NCBI GenBank assembly: GCA_012932865.1
Contig: SAXG01000001.1
Span: forward strand, 2,159,693-2,223,692
Reading direction: 5' to 3'
DNA: 64,000 nucleotides
Source of the DNA: Amylostereum areolatum
Taxonomy: Eukaryota > Basidiomycota > Agaricomycetes > Russulales > Stereaceae
The notes beneath the pieces are model-generated. The model was not told where the DNA came from. It saw only the letters and a list, made by a program, of their open reading frames with translations, and searched no databases. This document shows, one piece after another, positions 45,854-56,866 of this stretch. Within the stretch, counting starts at the first letter, position 1; each line of letters starts with the position of its first letter. The translations under genes were made by a program, and so were the position numbers.

Positions 45854-47113
45854 ATGCAGCCCCCGACCTGCACAGGCATCCGCATCCGCACCGCCAGAGA
45901 CGCAGAGGTCGTCTTCCACGCCGTCGCCCTCGGTCTCCTCCCCATGGTCACCCGCCGTCTCGACAGCGAGGAACGCATGTCCCTCTCCACCGGCTGCGTC
46001 TACGTCTGGGAGGAACGCGGCAGTCACGTCTCCGACTCCATCGAGCAGGGCATCGAACGCTTCACCGAAGGTCGCAGCTGGGGTCCCTCCAGGTCTGTCC
46101 ATCTCCCCCTCATCTCCCCCGTTCCACCTCTCATCACTTCCTCACAGAGCACGTGATGTAAGCCTCCTCCTCCTCCTCCTCCTCCCCACCCCCCCTCGAT
46201 CCTCAACCCTCCTCAGGACTTTCTCTTCTACCACGAGAAGGAAAACGCCCCCAAATCCCTGATGGTCGAGCGTACCCGCGCCTTGCAGTCCGTCCCTTTC
46301 CCCTCTCCTTTTCCCCCCTCCCATCCGCTCACCCCCTCGTCCTCAAGATACCAAGAAGACCCGACAGGCTCCTACATGATGTACCCCCGCCTTCACGGCG
46401 GTCGCATGATCAAGCAGACCTACTCCGTCTACATCAACGGCCACGCCGGCCACAAAAAATGGCACCTCAGTCCGTATCCCCTCTCCTCCCCTGCCCCTCC
46501 CTCCTCCCGCTCACCCGATCCATCTCAGACGCATACTGGACACAGGAAACCCTGGACGACCTCGCCACCGTCGACGACTTTCCCCATCTGGCCTCCCTCC
46601 GCGTCCCCGAGGACCTCTACATCTGCGCCCGCACCAACCGCATGCGCGAGAACGCCGCCAAGAACTCCCGGTCCCGGCGCTGGCCTGTCCGACGTCCACG
46701 CCCACGCGCGCGCTCCCCCCACCTACGCCCCGTACCCGTCCTACTCCGGCTCCCACCACCACCACGGCACCTCCTCCTCCTCCCCCTACAGCTTATCCCC
46801 CTCCCCGCTCGGCCCGCCCTCCACATCGCCCTCCGCCTCTCCCGCAACGTCCCCCGCCGCCTCGTCCTACCAGAGCTGGTCTCCGTCCCCGCGTCCCGCC
46901 CACGCGCCCCACGGTGGCTTTTTCCCCCCGCCTCCGCCCCCGGGTCCGCCACCACCACCGCGCCCTTCACCCCCGTCGTCGTCCTCGTCGTCCTCGTTCC
47001 CCCCGCACGGCCTGCGCCTTGCGCCGCTCGAGCAGCTCGAGGGCGGGAGGAGGGTGTGGAGGGATCCCGCGGACGAGAGAGCGCTTTGGTCGCTCAATCG
47101 GTGCCATCGCTGA
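45854..47113 (+). CDS. WOPR-domain (Gti1/Pac2) transcription regulator, copy 3, with one apparent frameshift
   Basis: Third WOPR paralogue. The start CACCATG at 45854 gives MQPPTCTGIRIRTARDAEV, then RRLDSEERMSLSTG, VYVWEERGS, GIERFTEGRSWGPSR. An intron leads to DFLFYHEKENAPKSL, then MIKQTYSVYINGHAGHKKWHL. A further intron, at the same place as in copies 1 and 2, joins AYWTQETLDDLATVDDFPHLASL and RTNRMRENAAKNS. The C-terminal half (PPTYAPYPSYSG, long proline runs, VWRDPADERALWSLNR) is in the +1 frame, so one base must be lost near the CCC at 46667-46669. The splice pattern around 46096-46216 is uncertain. Preceded by 6.4 kb and followed by 7.4 kb of non-coding DNA. Confidence 0.9.
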
Positions 47114-47553
47114 GGGCGGACGGGTGGGGGACATCAGCGGTAGAGAGGCGTTTGCCGCCTGTCAGACGATGTTCTGATTCTTTTTCCCTTCTCTCCCTTT
47201 TCCACCGCGTACTTGCCACGTTACGCGTTCAACACACGACCCCCCCCCCTTTTTTTTCCCACGCGTTCTTTGTTCCCTTCTTGAGTTGGGTGCATGCGGC
47301 GTCCGGGCTGCAGTGCTCGCCTTATGCTTCTGCTGTGTCGCCGTCGTTCTGTTCTGTTCTGTTCTGTATCCTTCTGTTCTGGTTCTGTACAGCGTTTCGG
47401 GTCTCCGTTCTGTGCCATCTTCTTTCTTTCTTGGACAACCTTCCCGTCATCGCACCATCATCTCATCGCATCTCATCGCACTCCGTACCGCATCACGTAT
47501 CGTATCCGCCCTCTGTCCGTTCTCCCCAGTCCCCAGTCGCCAACCCCCCACCA

Positions 47554-47580
47554 CATCATCATCATCATCATCATCATCAT
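47554..47580. repeat. (CAT)9 microsatellite
   Basis: Nine perfect trinucleotide units in non-coding DNA. Confidence 0.9.
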
Positions 47581-48524
47581 TGTACTCACGATCCCAACCG
47601 ACCATCGAATCGAACGGACCTTTCCCCAATCCTGTGTTGTGTCGCACGGTGTGGTACGGGTACACTCCACATTGCCTACGCGCCAAGTCGCCTGCAACAC
47701 CGCCGCCGTACGCGTGCAGCACCTGCCCATCTTAACAGTTCCAATCGGATCCCCTGTTCGGCCCTTCCTCGCGCTCCCCTCCGACGGATCGCCTCGGAGG
47801 AATAAGCCAACCCATTCAGAGTCGGCTCTAGTGCCTCAAGTGGCGGACGAAGCGTTGGACGCGCGCGCGCCTCGAGTCAATGGGACGAGACGACCCAACG
47901 CACGGCACGGCGGACGCAAGAGAACTCAAACCCGGGGCTGTTGGCTTTATCAAGCAGTATTTCCAAGAAACAAGTCGGACTGATCGGTGAGTCGCGTGTA
48001 TGTATATATATGATGCTGGAGAGTAGGCAGGCCATTTGGGCAACTTGGCGGCGCGAAGCTCCCCCTCTGAATCCCCCGACGGTGGACTCGAAACATCGGG
48101 GGCCAGGCCCATGGGCAGCTACCTACTACCTATCGCGCGCGCATTTATTTTCGATACTGATTCCACGGAGTCTTCGCGGACAGGGGGGGGGGCTTTGTTT
48201 GTGCCCGATTCAGCAACACAGGCTTGCAAATCAATTGACTCGAGCTGAGTCGTGCCGTGCCGCCCGTATTACGACTCCCCGCCCTCCTCCCCAGACACAC
48301 GCGCGCATGCAGAGGGACTAAGAGAACACGCACGGAACGAATACCAAGGACCGAACACAACTCCCCCGCCCGCCGTGACTGCGGGCCCCGCGGCGCACCG
48401 TCCATACTAACTTGAAGTGTACATACATGTATACTTGCCGCACGAACCTGTCAGGATGCACTGGGCAGAACCGCCTATCAGAACGCGCCGATGCCGATTA
48501 CGCTACACAGCCAGTCAGGTTCCG

Positions 48525-49009
48525 TAAGAAATTCGTCCAAAATCCTGCTCATAGGAATTTCTTAGCTCGCTCGTATGGAATTACCACAATTGCCGCGCCT
48601 TAGAAGCTTGAGACATCAGCTGTTTCGTATGAATTTCTTACTGTCGGGGGGGCCGTGCCTGTCCCATCACGCTCCGCTGATCTCTCGGTTGGCCAATCAC
48701 CACCGTCATTCTAAGAAGATGGGGGAAAGGGAGACGGAGAGACGAAGGAGTGATTTTCACGAAGTCGAACTTTTCTGTTGATCGTCACGTGCATCTGTTG
48801 GGTTCCCACGGCTACGGGAACCATGCGGTTTGGGCGCGATAACAGCACGGAAGGCGGCAAGAGAGGGGATGTATTTCTTACGAACATCGTTTGCACGAAT
48901 TTCTTAGGGAAGAAAACAGACTGACGGAGAATACCTGCTGCGGACCCCTGGATGTACAAATTTCTTAAGAAGATATAGCACAATCTTACGAATCACGAGT
49001 AAGAAGTTC
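48525..49009. repeat. Cluster of GAATTTCTTA motifs on both strands
   Basis: Exact copies at 48525-48534 (minus), 48555-48564, 48631-48640 and 48897-48906 (plus). One-mismatch copies lie at 48871-48880, 48958-48967 and 49000-49009 (minus). The spacing is irregular and the flanks differ, so this is not a tandem array. Confidence 0.75.
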
Positions 49010-49667
49010 CTATCATTCAAATGTCTACGAATCGGCCATAATTTCGGTTGGCCGTGTAGGCGGCTCCGGTCGGACGGCGAGGATAATAAATTCAGATACT
49101 GACGCACGTATAGTACGTGCGTACTTGTGTATGTGCGTCAATACGTTATTTAAATTATGTATGCGCGCATGCGTGTACTGTAGCAATGCGAATGTACCGC
49201 AGAAGCCCGACGCCGCGAAATGAAGGGGGGGGGGGGTGGGGGCCAAACCCCGTCATCGGGCCGCACGGAGGAGGTGGGGTGAATGGGGATGGACCGCCGA
49301 CGAGAACTAGGGGGGTAGGTATTTGGGATGCGGTCACGGTCGTGTAGGAGGGAGGGACGTCCGACCGTGACCGTGACCATAGTGCCTACTCGCTGAAGCT
49401 CTGCGTTCGGGTTTAGGGGGCCCCGATGTGCGCTGCGAGCGGTTTGAACACTGCGGGCAGGCGAGTCGAGCGCGATACATACGGGTACAGCAGTGCCCTC
49501 GCCGACTTGGCGGAGGATTGAGATTGAGACCTGGGCCTGCGACGTCAACCGCACCCGCACCCGCACGCGCTCGCACGCGCTCCTTCTCGAAGGCTACGAC
49601 CCCATCGTTGTTGTTATTATTATCAGAGGACCTCGGCGGATGGCCGACGACGAAGCGAAAACGGCGT

Positions 49668-49691
49668 GACCGACCGACCGACCGACCGACC
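49668..49691. repeat. (GACC)6 microsatellite
   Basis: Six tandem GACC units in GC-rich non-coding DNA. Confidence 0.85.
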
Positions 49692-49915
49692 AACCGACCG
49701 TCAGACATGCTTCAGAGGGGGGAGAGAACGTGTTGCAAGGAGGGCCCGGGGTTTATTGGACCCGCAACGAGCATCGCTGAGCGAGGATTGGCAGACGGAC
49801 ACTACAGTAATTGAAGTACGGAAGCTTGTGTGAAGCTAGACTCGCGCGCGGGATCCGATAGGCATCGATTAGCGTCACTACGAAGTTCGAACCGAGGAGA
49901 AGTCCGTACCGTGAC

Positions 49916-49935
49916 ACGTACGTACGTACGTACGT
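49916..49935. repeat. (ACGT)5 self-complementary microsatellite
   Basis: Five ACGT units; fully palindromic, so it can form a cruciform or hairpin. Confidence 0.85.
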
Positions 49936-51836
49936 TCTACTCACAGGTGCAGTACGTGGGGACGAGCGCGCGCACGCGGGGTGTCCTCTGCTACTAACCT
50001 GGTAATAAACACCTGGCGATTGTCATGCATGCGCGTGGATACCGCGGCGGAGCGAGTCCGGGGTGACGACCTGCGAAGGTAAAAAGGAGAAAGAAGAGCA
50101 CGAGGACGACAGAGCGGAAGAGAACAGCACGGACGAGAACAGAACAGAACAGAAGGGGAGAAGGTCGGTGTGGACGGAGACGCCGCGGCGCGGTCACTTC
50201 AATTGGGCACAAGGACGAACGCAGGCTCGCGTCCCCACGCCACGACCGATGCCCGATCTCTTGAAGCCTCGATGTCGTATCGGGAAGGGGAAAGCACGCG
50301 TGTATGCCTATCAGAACACCGGGAGGGCGACCGTCGTGGCGTCGTTCGTCACGTCGACGTTCTTTCTTCGCGTTCGCGTTCGCGGTGGGCACCACACCGT
50401 CACGCCCGTGCGACCGACTCGATCCTAACCACGCAAGCGTCCTCCCCCTTTCAGAGCCCAGCAACGCCTCGCACTGGCACAGCGCTGCCTGACTTGCCCT
50501 ATCCGCACAACTCACTGCCGCGGCCGCCGCGAGTCGAAGCTGCCGCGCCTGCCACCAAGTCACTCAAAACCGGTCCTGCGTGGGACGCGTGCATCCAGCC
50601 GGGTCGGTTGCTGCGACCAACGACGGCACTCAGGCGCGTCCCATCCAGATATCGACCCCGACAACTGCGAGGACATCGAATTTCCCAATGCGGTCGAGCG
50701 AACAATTGCATATGGACGGACAGTCCCCTGCAGGCAGCTGCGTCGACTCGGCTCGCTTCCGTTGTGCGGCCACTGTCGCTCGCCGAGCGCGGAAACAACA
50801 ACAAAAAGAGCTGCAGTCCAGGCCCGCCACGCCGGAAACGACGGGGCGCGGCGCGGCGCAGGTTGGGTGGGGCTGGCGGTTCGAACCTCTGCGGGAAGCG
50901 GGAAGGAACTCAAAGGTCGTGGCCCCGCGCTCGCGCAGCGCAAATGAAGCCATAGCGCCCTCGGTTTCGGAGGGGACTCGGTGAGGATCGTTGCAGTGTC
51001 CCAGGACAGCGGCCCCCAGACCGTCTGCGGTGGACCGCCGATCCTCTTGCTTGTTGAGGCCACCCCCGCGGTCGATGCGGGGTTTTTCAGGAAGGAATTG
51101 AAGACGTTTTGGACCGTCGGTGGAGTTGATTGCGGTGGGTGGCCTGGGATCGTCGCTCGTTATTTTGGTGGGGTTCGTGGCTGGACTGGGAAGGCGGCGG
51201 CGGCGGCGTCGTCGGAAAGTGACTCGAGTCAGTTCAGATCCATCGATGACGAAAGTGACGAATCGGAAATGGGGGAACGGCTACAAGCTTCAATCGTGGC
51301 GGCGACAGGTCTGGGTTTCGACGGACAGGACTTGATGCTGTACGTCCCGTAGGGTGGGATTTCATTTCGCAAACACTGAATGAGAGCAGTCGACCTCGGG
51401 GTCGGGACGATGTCCTGCCAGCGACACCTGGAAGACGTTTCGAAACAACTGTCGCCCGATCTCCGTGCGGGTTCCGAGGGTGCTAATTTCTCGCCTTGGA
51501 CGAGCCCGTTTCGAGTCCGAGGATTTGGCTCATAGCGACACGCGCCGAGCAACCGTCATCGTTCGAAAAGCGTCGCGGTTCCCTGCGGGGAGAATTGGGA
51601 ACAGATCGAGCGCGAAGGGAATGGATGGGTCCTACGCCGTCGTGCGTAGGGCGGGGGCCAAGTCCGCGTGGGTACCAGATTGACACCGTACGTCAAGGCC
51701 TAGCCGTGAGGCTTGAACGATGCACGATAACGAACGAACGGATCGTGCACGGGCTGGGTGTCAACGACTCGGGGGCAGGGTTACGTGCGCCTGCCAGGGA
51801 CGTGAGTCATCGGTGACCAACTTCGCGTGGTGCACC

Positions 51837-51880
51837 GAATGAATGAATGAATGAGTGAATGAGTGAATGAGTGAGCGAGA
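51837..51880. repeat. GAAT/GAGT tetranucleotide tract
   Basis: About eleven 4-nt units alternating GAAT and GAGT, 57 bp before a long poly-G run. Confidence 0.85.
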
Positions 51881-51936
51881 CCCAGGCGCGGGTGATTTTC
51901 CAAAGCTTCCACCAGTGGCCGTGGGTGATAGAACGC

Positions 51937-51963
51937 GGGGGGGGGGGGGGGGGGGGGGGGGGG
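51937..51963. repeat. 27-nt poly-G run
   Basis: Twenty-seven consecutive G on the plus strand. Such runs are hard to sequence; the exact length is unreliable. Confidence 0.85.
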
Positions 51964-54507
51964 TGCACGGCGCAAAGTTGCGAAGAAAAAACGCTTGTGA
52001 ATTGTCCGAGCCCAAAACGGGGAAGGACGCGTCGGAACGTTGGCGCGATGCTCGCCTGTTCTTCAGCCCACGTCCATGCGGGGATTACACGCGCAAGACC
52101 CGCCAGGGAGTCCCGGCCGCAGAGCCCCCAAGTCGGTCTTCCTTGAATCAACTGGCCGTGCCCGAACTGTCAACAGTCGCCCTCCCTGGCCGTCGTTCGA
52201 GGCCATGGGAGGTGCTCGAAGGGGATGAGGGCGTCAGATAGCAGGGTAGGAACAAGGCAGGAAACGAGGGTGGACTTAGCAGGCTCTGAAGACGCCTGTC
52301 TCTGTCGTAAAGGCGTCTGAAGGTATGCCACCCTGGCGCAACATGGCTCGGAAGCTTGGAAGTCCTCGCTGCGTAGATGGACGCTATCGCGCCGTACACA
52401 GGTAAGCGCATCAGAATGGTGGCCTCGCGGGGTTAACAGGGCGTAGCTTACTCTAACCTGAGACCATTCCTCCGTTTTCCGGGGTAATCCTGCGTAGTGA
52501 ATCAGCGTCACATTTAGGTGAGTAAGCACCCCCGTAAACCGTCGCGTTCCCATCGAGCACGTGCGCGACGACGTAACCTGTATAGCTCGAAGCTTGAGGC
52601 CTTGAGGCCTGAAACTGGGGACTGTGGTCGAACCCGCGTGAGACGGAGACAGGCGAAATGAAGTCCGTGATGCCGAGCGCACTCTGGCCGGGGTCTCCAA
52701 CCAGTCGCCCCACCCTAGACGTCCGCGTCAAACGTCAAATTTCAAGCCCCCACCAGCGAGCCAAAAGGCTATCACTCCTGGACCTGCGCTAGAAGCCTCG
52801 ACCCCCGTAACACAGTGAGAAAAAACAAACCCTCTTTTTCAAGCCCCGCCTGACTCTATACCCTATCCTGATCCTGATCCAACGCTCGGTCACCCGGCGC
52901 GCTGGATTGCCGTCAAGGACACGAGCATGCCGGAACCCCGAGAGCGCGCGCACTTCACATTAATTTCCCAGCGCTGTGTCCTGAGAATGGACCGAGGAAC
53001 CAACGAGACCGATCTGGTCCGGTACTCGTCGTTTTCGGCGTACGATTAATCAAGGTCCAAGTCATTTCCGAGGCAAGATCCAATGGAGTGCCGCCGCCCA
53101 CGATTTACGTGAACGAGTGGAAGAATCTATAGATATTTTTAAGGTGAGATGCAAGCGAGGTAGCAGCAAAAGACGCGTGCTTGCCATTAATCAAACGTTC
53201 CGAGACGGAACGCGCTATTAGTACTTTAGGACCCACTCCACATAATCCCTCGCGAGGACGCCGGCGGCAGGCTATTCGAGCCATCCCACCGTTCCGAGCC
53301 TGGCCTAGCGAAAATCGCGGCCGTTGTTGCTGTAAATAAACACCCTCACCAGTGCGCCGGATTTGTGGTGTTTTTTTTTTCGCCTTGCGGTAGAGTTCCA
53401 TTGCACTGGACCCGCCATTAACATTGCGCCCGTACTTTTACATCGATACGGTTACCCGCGGAGACGATCGACGGCCGGAGAGATCATGTCGTGGGTTATG
53501 GGCTTAAATAAAGTGATGCAGCATCGATGGCGTTTTGCATGAGGCCAACAAAGGCATGAATCCCACCTAACCCCAAGAGAACATCTTCGGCTCAGTTGAG
53601 CGGTTGATTGACGCGCCATGAATAATGCAAGTTATCCTGGAGGGACTGGTGAGTCGGGTGCGCCGTTGTTGGACGTCGGATTCCAACGATCCAGGATGCA
53701 GGGTGTGTGGATGCAAATAGCCCCGCTGGTCATAGGACGGGTGGAGAAGACAAACACGGCAGCTCTAAGACGTCAACATCAGCGGGGGCTTCCAGGGAAA
53801 GACGGCGTTTGAGGTGGTTCTCCCGCACGCAGATCTCACTGTTCAAGTTGATGTCAGGAAACTATTAACGGGAGTAATAAAAACGTCGAGGGGAACTCTC
53901 TGATCGCACGAGCGTGCGTTGAAGGCGCCGAGTCTGTCCTGCCCTTGAGCCCATGATCGATATTGAGACCTCATGCACATTGCACAGTTAGCAGTCTTTC
54001 CCGGGCCAAGGCGACGAACGACGTACCCGAACGATCTCACCACACCGCCTCTTCACGGGAACCATTCTCATCAGAATAGAATTTGCGACGTCGCATCCCT
54101 CGCGCCTTCTACGGTGTGTCGACGTAGCAGAACATTCCGCTCAAGCATCGCCGCGTGCTAGTTACCGCACAATTCGAGTTATGCGTGTCGACGATCGCCT
54201 GTTCCGGGGCGAGAGAAAATATTTTTCTAGATTTCCGAGGGGAGTAAGGATTCCTCAGCGCTCAGCGCTTACGGAGTGAGATAGGCAACGCAGGCGGTCG
54301 ATGGTGTGGTTGCGGTGGGAGGATTAATCACTGGGAAACGGTGGCACGACCGCCGCGGCCGCGGCGCGGGCAAACGTCGGGGAGCACGTGGGAAACAAGT
54401 ACCGTAAACGAAAGCCAGGGCGGTAACCGGAAACCGTGGCGGCGCGAGACCCGTCGGCATCATCCAGGACGATGACCACGACCGTACTTCCATCTTAGCC
54501 CGCATAT

Positions 54508-55956
54508 ATGAACGGCGGCTCCTCCTCGTCGTCGCCGAGCGCTCCCGATGGCTTGTACTACAACCCCTTCAGCGACAGCGTCGACGACGACGTCTCGTTC
54601 ACCTCCGGAATCCAGCCGGCGTCCGCATCACGGCGCATCTTGCGTCGTCGCGGCTCGGACGGGGCGCAGCACTCGAGGGGCGACGGCGGTGGCAGCACGC
54701 ACACGGCACATTCGAGAGCGCGCACCGTCGACGATGCCAGCGACAAGCACCCGCTACGCCGATCGAGCAACGCCAGCTTCAGAAGCACGCGAGCTAGCAC
54801 TCGGCCACGGCTCGCACGCGCCCTGCCGTCGTCGGACGATGACACCCCGAGGGCGTCGCTGTCGACCAGTAGCAGTCATATCGCCGACTCCCGCTCTCCG
54901 ATCCAAGACGGCCAGAGGATCGTGCTCGTTCACAAGGTGTGTCGGTGAGAATGTTCGGAGACAAGAGCGTACGACGAACGAACCGTCTATGTTCTTCAGG
55001 TGACAGCGACCGACTCCCTCCCCGGCGTCGCCCTCAAGTACGGCATCGCGCTCGCCGACCTGCGGCGCGCGAACCAGCTCTGGACATCGGACAGCATCCA
55101 CCTCCGCAAGACGCTCTACATCCCCGTCGACCAAGCCCGACACGCCCGGCTTGCCCTCATAGATTCCCCCGCCACCGAGGATCCGCCAACCACCCTCACC
55201 CTCCCCTCCCACGTCCGCCCCTCGACCGAAATTTCCTCCTCCCCGCATCCAGACTCGGAAGAATCCTACACCATCCACCGCGTCCCCGCCGCCCGCCTCT
55301 CCTACTTCCCGCCCCCGAACCACGACCGGCCCAATCCCAATCCCAATCCCAATCCCAACCCCAAACTCCGGCCGTCCGCTTCCACCTCAAACTCGACCGA
55401 CTCGATCCACTCCCCCTCCTGGGACGCCCGCCCTGACCCCTTTTCCGCGTCCGCGGCGACGCTTGCGGCACGCTTCACGAGCACCGCGTCAACCCTGCGC
55501 AACACCGCGCTCTCCTCCCTCTTCTCCGCGCTCCCCCTCGCCGCCTCCACGCGCGACGACCTCTTCACCCGTCTCTCAATCGACAGCAGCGCCTCCTCCG
55601 CCACCGGCAGCGACGAGCACGAGCACGAGCACGAACTCGCTCCCGTCCCGCCGACGCCGAAACCGAAACCGTCGCCCCCCGCGGGACCGACGTCGCCCAT
55701 CCCTTTCGTCTCCCCGAAGCGCGCCCCGACGCGCGTGTCTTCGATCTCGTCGCACAGGAAAGGCAAGACGAAGAAGACGGACGGCGAAGACGCGGAGCAC
55801 ATCCCGCTCGCCACCAGTCCCCAGCGTGCCCAGCAGATGCAGCCAACACCGGGGATGCTCCTCCCCGACGGCATCGCGCGCAGCGTGTCGAGCAAATCTC
55901 AGCGCGCCGTAACCACTGTCGATGTTTGGTCGGGGGACTCGACGGTTGTACGATGA
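54508..55956 (+). CDS. Intracellular LysM-domain protein
   Basis: Protein with one LysM domain in the style of eukaryotic LYSMD1/2 proteins, whose function is poorly known. The ATG at 54508 gives MNGGSSSSSPSAPDGLYYNPFSD; no signal peptide is visible, so a chitin-effector role is unlikely. Residues 1-135 are Ser/Arg-rich and disordered. The LysM domain (about residues 138-190) reads IVLVHK, intron, VTATDSLPGVALKYGI, ADLRRANQLWTSDSI, LYIPV. The rest is low complexity, with a (PN)5 stretch and an HEHEHEHE run, and a Lys-rich segment (HRKGKTKKTDG). A single intron (GTGTGT to TTCAG) lies in phase 0 inside the LysM domain. The frame is open to TGA at 55954-55956. Confidence 0.85.
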
Positions 55957-56866
55957 CCTTGCGTCGGGTGGGCCCAGCTAGTGCATCACTGACTCGAAGT
56001 CCGCGCGCAGCCCCCCCCCCCCCTTCGAGCCCGCCTTTGTTTGATCCTTCCCCTTACCCCTCTGCCGATGCATCACAGCTTCGAAAATGGAGAGGACGAG
56101 GTTTCCCCTCTCCGCGCGGAGAGCCGTGCATGCGCTGGCACGGCGCCGAAGGGTAAAGAGCAATCGACCGAACGCGCTGCGATGTCGGCTGCAGCCCTGT
56201 AGATTCACGCACCAGGAACGTTCCCGGGCTACGGGCTCGGAAGCTCGTTCCTACTCTCCATGCGTCGTAGGCTGCCCTGGGCTGCCGCCTTGCCGATCTA
56301 CCTACTTACCAGCTGTGTACAGAGTCACATAGCCCTTTTTGCCAGGATATTCCGAATCGCATTCTACATTTATACACAACCAGGACGGCTATCTTCTGGT
56401 CAGGGAAGCTACTGCCACGGAGACTACGCACATCTACAACGCGACCTTGCGCCTTCCTTCCGACCATCCCCCATCCATTGCTTCTTGACATCAGGTTGTG
56501 TACCCCTCTATCGTTTATCAATCGTTGTGCATCGACTTTCTTTTTGGTTTACTGGACGTCACATTGGCGGACCTATGTATTGTTCTTTCGGTTAGGTGTT
56601 CACGGACATACAAGGATTTCAACGTCGGAGGCGTAGGATGTGCATGTGGTATACACGAACATGCGGATGTAAGGAGGGAAGGGAAGACACGGCTACAAAA
56701 ACACAACCCTCAAGCCCACGCAAAGCCCGATTAGTGAGTGGTAAAGGGACCAAGTCAAACGCAAGAAAAAGATATACATCTCGTCGGGGAAACTGGAGAT
56801 TATTGCTACAGCGCGCACGCGACGTACGTTCCCATTCAATTCTGCAACCCAAGCCAAGAAAATCGC
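55957..56866. other. Intergenic between convergent LysM and bZIP genes
   Basis: About 0.9 kb, including AT-richer 3' flanks around 56320-56760. No gene is recognised. Confidence 0.5.

Larger units (their letters stand above)
47114..54507. other. 7.4-kb gene-free region downstream of WOPR gene 3
   Basis: The longest stretch without a recognisable gene. It holds a (CAT)9 run, a cluster of GAATTTCTTA motifs (48525-49009), GACC and ACGT microsatellites, a GAAT/GAGT tract and a 27-nt poly-G run. No transposon protein, LTR or tRNA was seen. Confidence 0.5.

Noticed and set aside
45433..47805. Very long GC-rich open frames overlapping WOPR3 (45433-46161 and 46459-47805)
   Set aside because: They are alternative frames through the WOPR exons and introns, are made of Arg/Pro/Ser from C-rich DNA, and match no domain outside the short WOPR segments they happen to include.
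50872..50896. GGTTCGAACC-like T-arm of a tRNA gene
   Set aside because: The 70 bases upstream give no acceptor, D or anticodon stem. The similar GGTTCGA at 63893 and 39852 also lack paired stems.
55957..56200. Possible extension of the LysM gene past 55956
   Set aside because: The frame stops cleanly at TGA and no conserved downstream exon is visible; the poly-C run near 56014 only lengthens chance frames.
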